From Oscillospiraceae bacterium (GTDB lineage: Bacteria; Bacillota; Clostridia; Oscillospirales; Oscillospiraceae), in assembly GCA_017395085.1 (NCBI GenBank), contig JAFPWF010000003.1:62001-126000 (forward strand): a stretch of 64,000 nt of DNA. Reading direction: 5' to 3'. Of the stretch, positions 43,995-52,205 are shown piece after piece (position 1 is the first letter of the stretch; each line of letters begins with the position of its first letter). The position numbers were made by a program, and so were the translations under genes. The notes beneath the pieces were generated by a model. It saw nothing but the letters and a program-made list of their open reading frames with translations, ran no database searches and was not told the DNA's origin.

Positions 43995-44020
43995 AAAAAT
44001 CAGGCTCAACCATGAGCCTG
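43995..44020 (-). terminator. Riboswitch-controlled terminator before thiT
   Basis: On the minus strand CAGGCTCA / TGAGCCTG with loop TGGT is followed by ATTTTT. It sits just after the TPP aptamer and before the ribosome binding site, so ligand binding probably causes early termination. Confidence 0.88.
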
Positions 44021-44029
44021 ACGACAAGC

Positions 44030-44122
44030 AGTTTCGCTTTCCTACGCCGGAATTACCCGGATCAGGTTCCATGGTGTTGGAGCTCCATTACTCCATCTCA
44101 GCCGGGAAAACCCAGCGCCCAT
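44030..44122 (-). promoter_or_regulatory. TPP (THI-box) riboswitch
   Basis: The minus strand carries CTGAGAT, then GAACCTGATCCGGGTAAT and GCGTAGGAAAGC, the conserved thiamine-pyrophosphate aptamer core, with a GGGCGCTGGG arm at the 5' end. It lies between a strong promoter and a terminator upstream of thiT. Confidence 0.95.
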
Positions 44123-44140
44123 ATTGATTTTACAGTTGTT

Positions 44141-44169
44141 ATTGTAACTCTCCGCTCCGAATTTGTCAA
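44141..44169 (-). promoter_or_regulatory. Promoter of the TPP riboswitch / thiT
   Basis: Minus strand perfect TTGACA (44169-44164), 17 bp, TACAAT (44146-44141). The leader to thiT is about 170 nt. Confidence 0.85.
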
Positions 44170-44242
44170 CTGTAAAGGATGGCTGACTGTATCAGATTAT
44201 GTTACCTGATGCATTGGTTATATTCATTTTCACCTGTCGAAA

Positions 44243-44350
44243 AAACGGTTTAAAAAGTCGATAACTCCCACGATATGGACATTATTTTGCTATTTTGAAA
44301 CCGTTTATTCATAAATGACAAATTTTTATGCGATATTCTGTAAACCGTTC
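44243..44350. repeat. Three AAACCGTTT-type sites upstream of pgi
   Basis: AAACGGTTT at 44243-44251 (reverse orientation), AAACCGTTT at 44298-44306 and AAACCGTTC at 44342-44350 lie in the AT-rich region before the pgi promoter. They look like binding sites for one regulator. I see no gene between the thiT promoter and pgi. Confidence 0.55.
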
Positions 44351-44367
44351 CGTGCGGATAATTTCTG

Positions 44368-44395
44368 TTGATTTCCCTCGAAAAACAGATATAAT
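44368..44395 (+). promoter_or_regulatory. Promoter of pgi
   Basis: TTGATT (44368-44373), 16 bp, perfect TATAAT (44390-44395), about 34 bp before the ATG. Confidence 0.75.
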
Positions 44396-44428
44396 AGGAG
44401 CATCGTAATCGTTTAGGAGGCTCATTTT

Positions 44429-45706
44429 ATGATAAAAGTGGATTTATCCGGTGCAAAGCGCTTCTTTACCAAAGCCGGTCCGGACTTTGCCGCTGTGGCA
44501 CGTGCGCACGAGGTGCTTACCTCCGGCAGCGGTCTCGGCGCAGACTTTACCGGCTGGCTGCATCTGCCGAAAACCGTCAAGGATACGGAACTGGACCGCA
44601 TCATTGCCGCTGCTGACAAAATCCGTTCCCGCTCCAAGGCGCTCGTCGTCATCGGCATCGGCGGTTCCTACCTGGGTGCCCGCGGTGCGATTGAGCTGCT
44701 GCGCCCGGTTCCCGGCCGCGGTGATCCGGAAGTGTTCTTTGTAGGAAACGGCCTTTCTGCCGACGCGTTCTGCGACACGTTGGAAAAGCTGGGCGGCCGG
44801 GACTTTGACGTGAACGTCATTTCCAAATCCGGCACGACGCTGGAACCGGCCATCGCGTTCCGCATTTTCAGGGAACTTCTGGAAAAGAAGTACGGTGAAG
44901 ATGCCGGAGACCATATTTTTGCAACAACCGACGCCAGGCGCGGCGTGCTGAAGACCCTCGCCGATGCAAACGGCTGGGAGAGTTTTGTGGTTCCCGACGA
45001 CGTCGGCGGACGCTTCAGCGTGTTCTCCGCGGTGGGCCTGCTGCCGATGGCCGTGGCCGGCATCGACGTACGCCGGGTCATTACGGCCGCCATCCGCGAG
45101 TTTGAGGCTCTGGATCTGCGCAGCGAAGAAAACCCCGCCTGGCAGTATGCCGCTGCGCGGCAGAACCTTTACAGCAAGGGCTATGATGTGGAAATTCTCG
45201 GCTGCTATGAACCGAGCTTCCGCTTTATGGCCGAGTGGTGGAAGCAGCTCTACGGCGAGAGCGAGGGCAAGGACAACAAGGGCATCCTTCCCGCCTCAGT
45301 GGAATTTACGGCCGACCTGCACTCCATGGGCCAGTACATTCAGGAAGGCCCGCGCAACCTGATGGAGTCGATCGTGCGCTTTAACCATTCCCGCCATTCC
45401 TATCTGGTTCCGGACTCAGAAGACAACGCCGACGGCCTGAACTACATTTCCGGGCGCGATCTGGCGGATATCTGCATGGTCGCCGCCGATGCTGTCAAGG
45501 AAGCCCATATCGAGGGCGGCGTTCCGAACCTGGTCATCAACTGCTCTGCCCGGGATGAGGAAGGCCTCGCCGAACTGGTCGGGTTCTTTGAACTTGCCTG
45601 CGCGCTTTCCGGTTACATGTCCGGCGTCAACCCCTTTGACCAGCCCGGCGTCGAAGCCTACAAAAAGAATATGTTCCGCATGCTCGGCAAGCCCGGCGCT
45701 GTCTGA
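44429..45706 (+). CDS. pgi: Glucose-6-phosphate isomerase
   Basis: The 425-residue enzyme is the shorter form common in Bacillota. I-G-I-G-G-S-Y-L-G-A near residue 77 and I-S-K-S-G-T-T-L-E near 132 form the phosphate-binding SIS fold, and G-G-R-F-S-V-F-S-A-V-G near 195 is a signature block. It interconverts glucose-6-phosphate and fructose-6-phosphate. TTAGGAGG precedes the ATG. It is monocistronic, with a strong promoter, operator-like repeats upstream and a terminator. Confidence 0.96.
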   Translation: MIKVDLSGAKRFFTKAGPDFAAVARAHEVLTSGSGLGADFTGWLHLPKTVKDTELDRIIAAADKIRSRSKALVVIGIGGSYLGARGAIELLRPVPGRGDPEVFFVGNGLSADAFCDTLEKLGGRDFDVNVISKSGTTLEPAIAFRIFRELLEKKYGEDAGDHIFATTDARRGVLKTLADANGWESFVVPDDVGGRFSVFSAVGLLPMAVAGIDVRRVITAAIREFEALDLRSEENPAWQYAAARQNLYSKGYDVEILGCYEPSFRFMAEWWKQLYGESEGKDNKGILPASVEFTADLHSMGQYIQEGPRNLMESIVRFNHSRHSYLVPDSEDNADGLNYISGRDLADICMVAADAVKEAHIEGGVPNLVINCSARDEEGLAELVGFFELACALSGYMSGVNPFDQPGVEAYKKNMFRMLGKPGAV

Positions 45707-45725
45707 GCAATCTACGCCATCACAG

Positions 45726-45768
45726 AAAGCCCGGCCGGAGTCCTCTCAGGGATTCCGGCCGGGCTTTT
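45726..45768 (+). terminator. Intrinsic terminator of pgi
   Basis: AAAGCCCGGCCGGA..TCC / GGA..TCCGGCCGGGCTTT hairpin followed by a T run; it lies between convergent genes and may also serve the minus strand. Confidence 0.9.
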
Positions 45769-45802
45769 TATTGACTTCGATTTAATCTGTTTTCTGTGTT
45801 CT

Positions 45803-46267
45803 TTACAGGTCCCGCTCGAACCGGTCTTTCAAGACGCGGTATTCGCTCCGGTCGATCAGACCGGTTTTCAGCCAGTCATCCAGCTGGCGGATGCGGTTCC
45901 GCTTGTCCCGTTCCAGATGGTCTTCCCCGGTGTGCTCGCAGACGATGCAGGGTGCATCTGGCTTCACAAAGCTTTTGCTGCGCGGGTCAAACCGGTGAAT
46001 CGCAGACTGCATGGAGGACGCATCCAGCTCCCGGATGTTGCGCGCCCGTCCGCCGTCCCGCGCGCCGGAGCCGCTTTTCGACCTGCCTCCGAGCTTCATG
46101 CGAAGGCGCAGTCCCAGGGCGATCGCCGCGATGATAATAATTACCGGGAGTATAAACACCAGAAGCTCCCCGTCAATGTCTCCGGCGTTTGCAACGGCCA
46201 TGGCTATCAGGAACACAAGTATTGCCCAGAAAGAACCCTTTTTCGGCTGTTTCTTCTGATTGTTCAC
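45803..46267 (-). CDS. Membrane protein with C-terminal SHOCT-like domain (154 aa)
   Basis: I place the start at a GTG (46267) preceded by GGAAGGAG; the longer ATG frame starts inside the neighbouring gene. Two hydrophobic helices lie at about 12-28 and 35-55. A basic linker and a C-x-x-C pair follow. The C-terminal stretch Q-L-D-D-W-L-K-T-G-L-I-D-R-S-E-Y resembles the SHOCT domain (short C-terminal domain) seen on many membrane proteins. Function is unknown. It follows the RyR-like gene by about 70 bp and may be co-transcribed. Confidence 0.72.
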   Translation of the reverse strand: MNNQKKQPKKGSFWAILVFLIAMAVANAGDIDGELLVFILPVIIIIAAIALGLRLRMKLGGRSKSGSGARDGGRARNIRELDASSMQSAIHRFDPRSKSFVKPDAPCIVCEHTGEDHLERDKRNRIRQLDDWLKTGLIDRSEYRVLKDRFERDL

Positions 46268-46338
46268 CGGTTTTCTCCTTCCTGAAATCCCTGAATAACG
46301 GACTTCCGCTTTTTCAGGGCGGAAAGCCCAGCCTTCGA

Positions 46339-48222
46339 TTACACTTTTGCCGCTTTCTGTGCGGCCTCTTCCCGTACCTGCAGGAGATGCGGCAGTTCCA
46401 GTACATTGTTGATGTCGAGCTGTTTGTAATCCACATTCCGGCCGGTCAGGCTGTTTTCCCGCTCGGAGAGTTCGTCCAGATCTGACCATGGAATCAGACA
46501 GGCGTGGCGCCTTGCCTGTGTATCCTTGGCAATTTTTATTTTTTTGGTGCTGCCTTCTTTCTGCAGCCTGGCCCAGGTTTCCGCATTCGCCTCAAACTGC
46601 TCTGGCGTCATAGGCGTATAGCCCATGGCATAGTGGAATGCGCACCAGCGCAGATGTTCCGTTTCCCCGAGAACCTGCTGCATTTCCGGCGTCGGGGTCC
46701 ATTCTCCGTTCAGCATGGCTTCTTTGCTGCTGCCGGAAATTTTGATAAATGCCGGCAGAAATTCCGCCGAAGCCCGGGACGACATCTTGCTGAAGCTGTC
46801 GCAGGCAACCCACTTTTCCCAGTCAGAACGCTCGGAAGTGTCGTAGGTGCTGTTTAACAGAATTGCATTTCTGTCCGCTTCCTCCGCGGACAGAAATGCG
46901 CGGGTATAGATTTTGGTGCTGACAATGGAACTCCCGACCGCCGCCTGATACCGGACCCCGTTTGCGCCGCACTGCACCACACAAATGTTTTCCGCATGGC
47001 GGCGGTGAAGGAACAGCATCAGATTGTCGGAGATTTCGCGGTTCATGCTGTCGCTGCCCGTACAGATGGCGATCAGCTTCAGGTCGGAAAGATGCGCTTC
47101 GACATACTCATAGAACTCTTTGCCGCGGCCGTCACCCTGCATGCCGGTAATGTCATACTGCTTCTGCAGTTCCGGGCAATCCGTCAGTAGATAGCCCGCT
47201 TCCAGATTGCTGCGCAGGGAGAAGACCGCTGCATGAAAGCTGCTGCCGGCAAACTGGGAATTCATGACTAGCTGCCGCAGAACCTCCTGCCCATGGCTGC
47301 CGAAGCCTACAATCGCGCATGAAAAATCTTCTTTTGCATGTCCGTCTTCCCAGAAAGAAACCTGGTCCCAGGGCGGGCAGGTGCGGATGAGTGCGCGTGC
47401 CGTCAGTTCCGCAGGATTGTAGACGTTGACAAAGCCGAAACCATACTGATCTTCGGAAACCTGCAGCATGGAGGAAATGATGTCTTCGGTTCCGGGCAGG
47501 GTCAGGCGGGTATTTTCCGCAGGCACCTCCGCGCGCTTCAGCGCGTCCCGCAGCCGCAGCGCATACTGCAGATCCCTGTCCGGATCGTCTTCCAGGGCGT
47601 AGACGGTCACGGTGCGGTTTTTCACGTGGAGCTTTTTCATCACCTGATCCTCCGACGCCGCAGCCGCCGTGCCGACCAGAGCGGACGCGCCGAGATCATT
47701 GAGCTCGCCGATCATGCTCTCCGTCGCCTGTTCGGCAACAAACACCACCGACATTCCGCGCTCCGAAAGGCATTCCCTGGCGATCGCCCGGCTGCGTTCG
47801 TTGATGCCGTAAATCATCGTCAGTTCCCCGCGGCGGGACAGCATCAGCCGAAGCTGACGCACCGCAGCAGCGCCGATGGTGGTGAGCACGGCGCTGGTGA
47901 TCGAATAGAACGCACACAGATGCACAAACCAGAAGGCCGTAATGCCGAACTCCGTGGATACCAGGCTGGACCCCTGGATGGAGGAGAGTTCATTGACACC
48001 GATAAACATGCGGATGATGCAGAACGGCGTCCTGAGAACGCTGAGCACGAGATTTCCGGTGGTTTCGGCAAAGCCGACGCCGTAGAAAACAATGCCCCCG
48101 ACTACGCCGATGACCATGCAGATCGCGGCGATATTTGAGGAGTACTTCGACTTCAGCGCGAGATTCATCATCATTGCCAGAAACAGTGCAGTGGCAAGGA
48201 CAAGAACGGAAACAGAAAGCAT
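46339..48222 (-). CDS. Membrane protein with TrkA-N-like folds and RyR-like C-terminus
   Basis: The 627-residue protein has about four membrane helices in residues 1-130, then two nucleotide-fold-like segments (I-Y-G-I-N-E-R-S near 138 and I-V-G-F-G-S-H-G near 310). From residue 522 comes a region with E-H-L-R-W, later H-A and I-P-W, paralleling E-H-R-R-W, H-P and L-P-Y in the channel at 2875-4407. No G-Y-G selectivity filter is present, so it is not an obvious K+ channel. AAGGAGG precedes the ATG. It may be a membrane sensor for a nucleotide-like ligand; this is inference. Confidence 0.7.
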   Translation of the reverse strand: MLSVSVLVLATALFLAMMMNLALKSKYSSNIAAICMVIGVVGGIVFYGVGFAETTGNLVLSVLRTPFCIIRMFIGVNELSSIQGSSLVSTEFGITAFWFVHLCAFYSITSAVLTTIGAAAVRQLRLMLSRRGELTMIYGINERSRAIARECLSERGMSVVFVAEQATESMIGELNDLGASALVGTAAAASEDQVMKKLHVKNRTVTVYALEDDPDRDLQYALRLRDALKRAEVPAENTRLTLPGTEDIISSMLQVSEDQYGFGFVNVYNPAELTARALIRTCPPWDQVSFWEDGHAKEDFSCAIVGFGSHGQEVLRQLVMNSQFAGSSFHAAVFSLRSNLEAGYLLTDCPELQKQYDITGMQGDGRGKEFYEYVEAHLSDLKLIAICTGSDSMNREISDNLMLFLHRRHAENICVVQCGANGVRYQAAVGSSIVSTKIYTRAFLSAEEADRNAILLNSTYDTSERSDWEKWVACDSFSKMSSRASAEFLPAFIKISGSSKEAMLNGEWTPTPEMQQVLGETEHLRWCAFHYAMGYTPMTPEQFEANAETWARLQKEGSTKKIKIAKDTQARRHACLIPWSDLDELSERENSLTGRNVDYKQLDINNVLELPHLLQVREEAAQKAAKV

Positions 48223-48254
48223 GGGGCAGCCTCCTTGACGTGTTTCTGTTGGGT

Positions 48255-48283
48255 AGTATAAAAATCCCGCCGACTTTTGTCAA
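48255..48283 (-). promoter_or_regulatory. Promoter of the RyR-like membrane protein gene
   Basis: Minus strand perfect TTGACA (48283-48278), 17 bp, TATACT (48260-48255), 32 bp before the ATG. Confidence 0.85.
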
Positions 48284-48331
48284 CGAAAAAAGACGCCGCA
48301 GCGTTCAAAACCGCCTGCAGACAGAAAAACC

Positions 48332-48377
48332 CGCCGCGGAACGGAGTTCTGCCAGGACAGAGCTCCGTTCCGCGGCG
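48332..48377 (-). terminator. Terminator of the AGCS symporter gene
   Basis: CGCCGCGGAACGGAG / CTCCGTTCCGCGGCG long stem; on the minus strand it is followed by GGTTTTTC. Confidence 0.88.
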
Positions 48378-48414
48378 AGGCGATGCCGTTTCTATCGTTT
48401 TTCGTTAAGGCGAA

Positions 48415-49818
48415 TTACTTTTTCAGCATGTGATCCGCAAAGTAATCCCTCGTAACCTTTGCCACCACGCCGGAAAGCATCAGCAGGGCGATCAGGTTGG
48501 GGATTGCCATCAGGCCGTTCAGCGTGTCGGCAATATCCCACATCAGCGTGCCGGAGCCAACCGCGCCGACCACGCAGACCAGGGCAAAGATGATCTTATA
48601 CACCAGCAGGAAGGTCTTGTTGTTCTTTGTCAGATATCCCCAGCAGTTCTCGCCGTAGTAGGCCCAGGAGAGAATGGTGGACAGGGCAAAGAACAGCAGG
48701 CTCAGCTCAATGATTTTGCCGCCCAGCGTACCGGGGAGAATGGTATTGAATGCGGCTGCGGCTGCGGCGCCTTTGGAGGCATAGGCCGAGAGGCCTCCGT
48801 CGGCATTCAGGATGCCGGACAGCAGCACGGCAAACGCGGTGATGCTGCAGATGACGATGGTGTCGATGAACACCTCGAACACACCCCAGACGGCCTGTTC
48901 GCAGGGTTCTTCGGTGGAGGAGGCGGCATGCGCAATCGGCGCAGAACCGAGACCGGCTTCATTGGAGAAGACGCCGCGGGCGAAACCCTGCTTCATCGCC
49001 ATCATGATGGTATAACCAAAGAGGCCCCCGCCGACACTCTTGAAGGAGAAGGCACCGGCAAGAATCCTGCCAAACACTGCCGGGACCTGGCCGATGCGCA
49101 TGATGATCAGGATGATACCGGCCAGAATGTAGAACACCGACATGAAGGGAACGAGAAGCTCGGTGACTTTGCCGATGCGCTTGATGCCGCCCAGAGTGAC
49201 CAGTGCAACCACAAACGCGATCAGGAGGCCGGACAGCACCGGCGGGAAGTGGAACAGGTCTCCCAGCGCGCCGGAGATCTCACTGCTCTGGGCAATGTTG
49301 CCGATACCGAAGGAGGCAAGGCCGCCCAGCAGACAGAAGACAATTGCCAGCCACTTCCATTTTTTCCCGATTCCGTTTTCAATATAGTACATCGGGCCGC
49401 CGTGGTAGACGCCGTTCTCATCCTTGATGCGGTACTTCATGGCAAGGACGATTTCGGCGTACTTGGTCACCATGCCGAAGAAGGCAGCAACCCACATCCA
49501 GAACACCGCGCCAGCGCCGCCGGTGAAGATGGCGCCCGTCACGCCCGCGATATTGCCGGTGCCGACCGTGCCGGCAAGGGCAGTCGAAACGGCCTGGAAG
49601 GGCGAAATGTTCGCGCCGTGGTCCGTCTTTGCCTTTTTCTTAAACAGTGTTCCGACCGTGTTCTTCAGAATCCTGCCGAAGTGTGTGACCTGCAGCCATT
49701 TGACCTTAACGGTCAGGAAAACGCCGGTGCCAACCAGCAGGAGCAGCATCAGCGGGCCCCAGGCAAAGCTGTTGACCGCGCCGTTGACGGCTTCCACTTT
49801 TGCAATAAAGTTTTCCAT
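48415..49818 (-). CDS. AGCS-family sodium:alanine/glycine symporter
   Basis: The 467-residue protein (start 49818, after AAAGGATGGAG) has about ten or eleven membrane helices. The family signatures are clear: G-T-V-G-T-G-N-I-A-G-V near residue 92, G-G-P-M-Y-Y-I near 142 and N-E-A-G-L-G-S-A-P-I-A near 290. It imports alanine or glycine with sodium. The glycine riboswitch and terminator in its leader suggest that glycine is a real substrate and that expression depends on glycine. Confidence 0.94.
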   Translation of the reverse strand: MENFIAKVEAVNGAVNSFAWGPLMLLLLVGTGVFLTVKVKWLQVTHFGRILKNTVGTLFKKKAKTDHGANISPFQAVSTALAGTVGTGNIAGVTGAIFTGGAGAVFWMWVAAFFGMVTKYAEIVLAMKYRIKDENGVYHGGPMYYIENGIGKKWKWLAIVFCLLGGLASFGIGNIAQSSEISGALGDLFHFPPVLSGLLIAFVVALVTLGGIKRIGKVTELLVPFMSVFYILAGIILIIMRIGQVPAVFGRILAGAFSFKSVGGGLFGYTIMMAMKQGFARGVFSNEAGLGSAPIAHAASSTEEPCEQAVWGVFEVFIDTIVICSITAFAVLLSGILNADGGLSAYASKGAAAAAAFNTILPGTLGGKIIELSLLFFALSTILSWAYYGENCWGYLTKNNKTFLLVYKIIFALVCVVGAVGSGTLMWDIADTLNGLMAIPNLIALLMLSGVVAKVTRDYFADHMLKK

Positions 49819-49856
49819 GTTTCTCCATCCTTTTCTCTGTTTTCTTCCAACACCAC

Positions 49857-49885
49857 AAAAAAAGAGCTGCCCTTTTGAGCAACTC
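49857..49885 (-). terminator. Riboswitch-associated terminator before the symporter gene
   Basis: Minus strand GAGTTGC / GCAGCTC stem (one G-U pair) with an 8-nt loop, then seven T residues. It lies between the glycine aptamer and the start codon. Confidence 0.82.
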
Positions 49886-49925
49886 CGGATTATCGCCGGC
49901 TCTGCATCTGCAGCAGCCTGATTCT

Positions 49926-50010
49926 TCCGCTCTGTCCTTTTGCCTGAGAGATTCGGCTTGACGCCTTGCACCTTCGGCACCCAAAAAGGGATTCTCCAGA
50001 GTTCCTCCGC
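49926..50010 (-). promoter_or_regulatory. Glycine riboswitch (one aptamer visible)
   Basis: The minus strand shows GGAACTCTGGAGAATCC, then GCCGAAGGTGCAAG, then CAAGCCGAATCTCTCAGGC followed by AAAAGGACAGAG, the conserved glycine aptamer core. I see one aptamer, not the common tandem pair. A terminator follows, so it is probably a transcriptional switch. Confidence 0.9.
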
Positions 50011-50065
50011 CTCCGGTCTCACAACAGGGATTCCGGAAGCATCAATGGTATTGAATTATGTTCGC

Positions 50066-50094
50066 ATGATATCACTCGGAAGTTCCAAATGCAA
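50066..50094 (-). promoter_or_regulatory. Promoter of the glycine riboswitch / symporter
   Basis: Minus strand TTGCAT (50094-50089), 17 bp, TATCAT (50071-50066), about 50 bp before the aptamer. Confidence 0.6.
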
Positions 50095-50151
50095 CAAATA
50101 TTTCAACATTCCCCGAAAATTCCCCGTATTATCCGTTTTTATCCATGGTTC

Positions 50152-50180
50152 TTTACGTGCTTTCGTTCATATGATACAAT
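50152..50180 (+). promoter_or_regulatory. Promoter of the macrodomain-trmO-LUD operon
   Basis: TTTACG (50152-50157), 17 bp, TACAAT (50175-50180). The rest of the gap 49819-50258 is taken up by the two promoters, the glycine riboswitch and its terminator. Confidence 0.6.
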
Positions 50181-50258
50181 GGCAATACGGTTGCTTCCGG
50201 CCGCATATAGAGCGACGGCAGGGGAACCGGAATCAGGATTCTGAAAGAGGAACCATCC

Positions 50259-50801
50259 ATGAACTGGGAAAATACCGAATTTCTCGCCGTGCAGGGTGAC
50301 ATCACCAAAAACCACGGCGTGCAGGCCATTGTCAACGCCGCCAACACCAGCCTTCTCGGCGGCGGCGGGGTCGACGGCGCCATTCACCGGGCCGCCGGGC
50401 CGGAACTGCTGGAAGAATGCCGCGGCCTTCACGGCTGTGAAACCGGAGATGCAAAAATCACAAAGGCATACCGCCTTCCCTGCGACTATGTCATCCACAC
50501 CCCGGGTCCGCGCTGGAACGGCGGCGATCATGACGAACGGGAACTGCTGGCTTCCTGCTACTACACCAGCCTGCAGCTCTGCATGGAACACGGCATCCGC
50601 AGCGTCGCGTTCCCGTCGATTTCCACCGGAGTCTACCACTTCCCACTGCAGGAGGCGGCGGAAATCGCCGTATGGACCGCGCGAGAGTTCGTGACGCAGA
50701 ATCCGGAAGCGCTGGACCAAATCATGTGGGTGCTTTTTGATTCTGGAACCTTTGAAGTCTACCGGGCCGAAATCGAGCGTGCCTGTTCCGCCGAGGTCTG
50801 A
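50259..50801 (+). CDS. Macrodomain protein (ADP-ribose-binding / deacetylase-like)
   Basis: The 180-residue protein is essentially one macrodomain. G-D-I-T near residue 12, [16 protein letters not shown] near 26-41 and the second loop P-S-I-S-T-G-V-Y near 116 are the ADP-ribose-binding elements of the MacroD/YmdB group. Members hydrolyse O-acetyl-ADP-ribose or remove ADP-ribose from proteins. It is first in a three-gene operon, 6 bp before trmO. Confidence 0.92.
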   Translation: MNWENTEFLAVQGDITKNHGVQAIVNAANTSLLGGGGVDGAIHRAAGPELLEECRGLHGCETGDAKITKAYRLPCDYVIHTPGPRWNGGDHDERELLASCYYTSLQLCMEHGIRSVAFPSISTGVYHFPLQEAAEIAVWTAREFVTQNPEALDQIMWVLFDSGTFEVYRAEIERACSAEV

Positions 50802-50807
50802 GTTCCG

Positions 50808-51506
50808 GTGGCCAAGGAACTGCGCATCGTTCCCATCGCGCATATCCGGACGGATTTCCCGACCAAGTTCGGGATCCCACGCCAGGCCGGTATAGCGGGC
50901 GCGCTTCAAGGAACCGTCGTGTTTGAGCCCGAATTCCGTGTGGATGACGCCCTGCGCGGAATCGAAGGATTTTCACACCTTTGGCTGATCTGGGGCTTTT
51001 CGGAAAACGCAGGGAGTTCGTGGACGCCTACCGTACGCCCGCCGCGTCTGGGTGGCAATGTGCGGATGGGGGTCTTTGCAACCCGTTCGCCGTTCCGGCC
51101 GAATGGTCTCGGGCTTTCCTGTGTGCGGCTGCTTTCCCTGAAGAAAGAGCCTATGCTCGGCACCACACTTCTTGTTGCCGGGGCCGACCTGATGGACGGC
51201 ACTCCGATCTACGATATCAAACCCTACATTCCCTATGCCGACAGCATTCCGGACGCCGCAGGCGGCTTTGCCCCGGACGAAGGCCGGGTACTGGCCGTGG
51301 ATTTTCCGGAACAACTGCTGAACGCGGTTCCGGAGGAAAAGCGCGCGGGGCTTCTTTCGGTCCTCGCGCACGATCCGCGGCCGCGTTATCAGGACGACCC
51401 GGAACGCATCTACGGTATGGCATTCGCCGGGCTGGATATCCGCTTCCGGGTGGAGGATACCAACTTAATTATTACAGATGTCATCAATCAAAATCAGGGA
51501 GCGTGA
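50808..51506 (+). CDS. trmO: tRNA (t6A37)-N6 methyltransferase
   Basis: The 232-residue protein begins at a GTG six bases after the macrodomain stop. Its signatures are F-P-T-K-F-G-I-P-R-Q near residue 17, the G-F-S-H-L-W-L-I-W-G-F block near 59, and R-S-P-F-R-P-N-G-L-G-L-S near 94, characteristic of TrmO/YaeB. The enzyme uses SAM to methylate N6 of t6A37 in certain tRNAs. Linkage to a macrodomain gene is not explained by known function. Confidence 0.93.
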   Translation: MAKELRIVPIAHIRTDFPTKFGIPRQAGIAGALQGTVVFEPEFRVDDALRGIEGFSHLWLIWGFSENAGSSWTPTVRPPRLGGNVRMGVFATRSPFRPNGLGLSCVRLLSLKKEPMLGTTLLVAGADLMDGTPIYDIKPYIPYADSIPDAAGGFAPDEGRVLAVDFPEQLLNAVPEEKRAGLLSVLAHDPRPRYQDDPERIYGMAFAGLDIRFRVEDTNLIITDVINQNQGA

Positions 51507-51512
51507 AAACAA

Positions 51513-52112
51513 ATGGATCTGGAAAAGCTGAAGAAGAATGTTACCGCACGCGGGATGGAGTTTTTCTACGCCCGGACCGCTGAAGAGGCAAAACAGCATG
51601 TGCTGGAGCAGGTGCGGAACACCACCGTCGGCATCGGGGGAAGCAAAACCGTGGACGCCCTCGGCCTGTACGATGAACTCTGCAAAACCAACGAGGTCCA
51701 CTGGCACTGGAAAGACGGCGCCCTGCCGGAAGTCTACCGCGCCGCCGAGCAGGCCGAAGTTTATCTCTCCAGTGTGAACGGCATTTCGGAAACTGGGGAA
51801 CTCGTGAACATCGATGGCCGCGGGAACCGCGTCGCCGCGCTGACCTATGTTGTCGGGAAACGGGTATTCCTGCTGGCCAGCTCCAAAAAAGTCTGCCCGG
51901 ATCTCAACAGTGCGATGGATCGGGCGAGAAAGGTAGCTGCTCCGGCAAACGTGCCGAAGCTGCCGGGAAACCGCCCATGCAACACCACCGGCCAGTGCTG
52001 GGACTGCCGCTCTCCCGCCCGCGGCTGCTGCGTGATGCAGGTCATTATGTTCCGGCCCATGAACGCAGCAAAATACGAACTGGTTCTCATCGACGAAGAT
52101 CTGGGTTTTTAA
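51513..52112 (+). CDS. LUD (LutC/DUF162) domain protein
   Basis: The 199-residue protein fits the LUD-domain family named after lactate-utilisation proteins: V-G-I-G-G-S-K-T-V near residue 34, S-V-N-G-I-S-E-T-G-E-L near 88 and a cysteine-rich G-Q-C-W-D-C ... G-C-C near 165. The domain accompanies Fe-S oxidoreductases in LutABC, but no partner is here. It starts 6 bp after trmO with AGGGAGCG before the ATG. The role is unknown, perhaps redox-related. Confidence 0.82.
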   Translation: MDLEKLKKNVTARGMEFFYARTAEEAKQHVLEQVRNTTVGIGGSKTVDALGLYDELCKTNEVHWHWKDGALPEVYRAAEQAEVYLSSVNGISETGELVNIDGRGNRVAALTYVVGKRVFLLASSKKVCPDLNSAMDRARKVAAPANVPKLPGNRPCNTTGQCWDCRSPARGCCVMQVIMFRPMNAAKYELVLIDEDLGF

Positions 52113-52148
52113 TCTTCATATCTGAAACGCATAATACTATATTAAAGG

Positions 52149-52188
52149 AACCCGGCAGGCCGCTGAATCATCAGCAGCCTGCCGGGTT
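52149..52188. terminator. Terminator between convergent operons
   Basis: AACCCGGCAGGC / GCCTGCCGGGTT 12-bp stem followed on the plus strand by TTCTGTTTTTG. It lies between the LUD gene and the oxidoreductase operon. Confidence 0.87.
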
Positions 52189-52205
52189 TTCTGTTTTTGT
52201 TTCAC

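Noticed and set aside
44170-44428. Possible small gene or RNA in the AT-rich region before pgi
   Set aside because: I see no start with a ribosome binding site and no hairpin with a T tract; repeats and the promoter explain the region.
48430-49878. 482-codon open frame on the plus strand
   Set aside because: It is antisense to the AGCS symporter gene and gives a hydrophilic, low-complexity product without known motifs.
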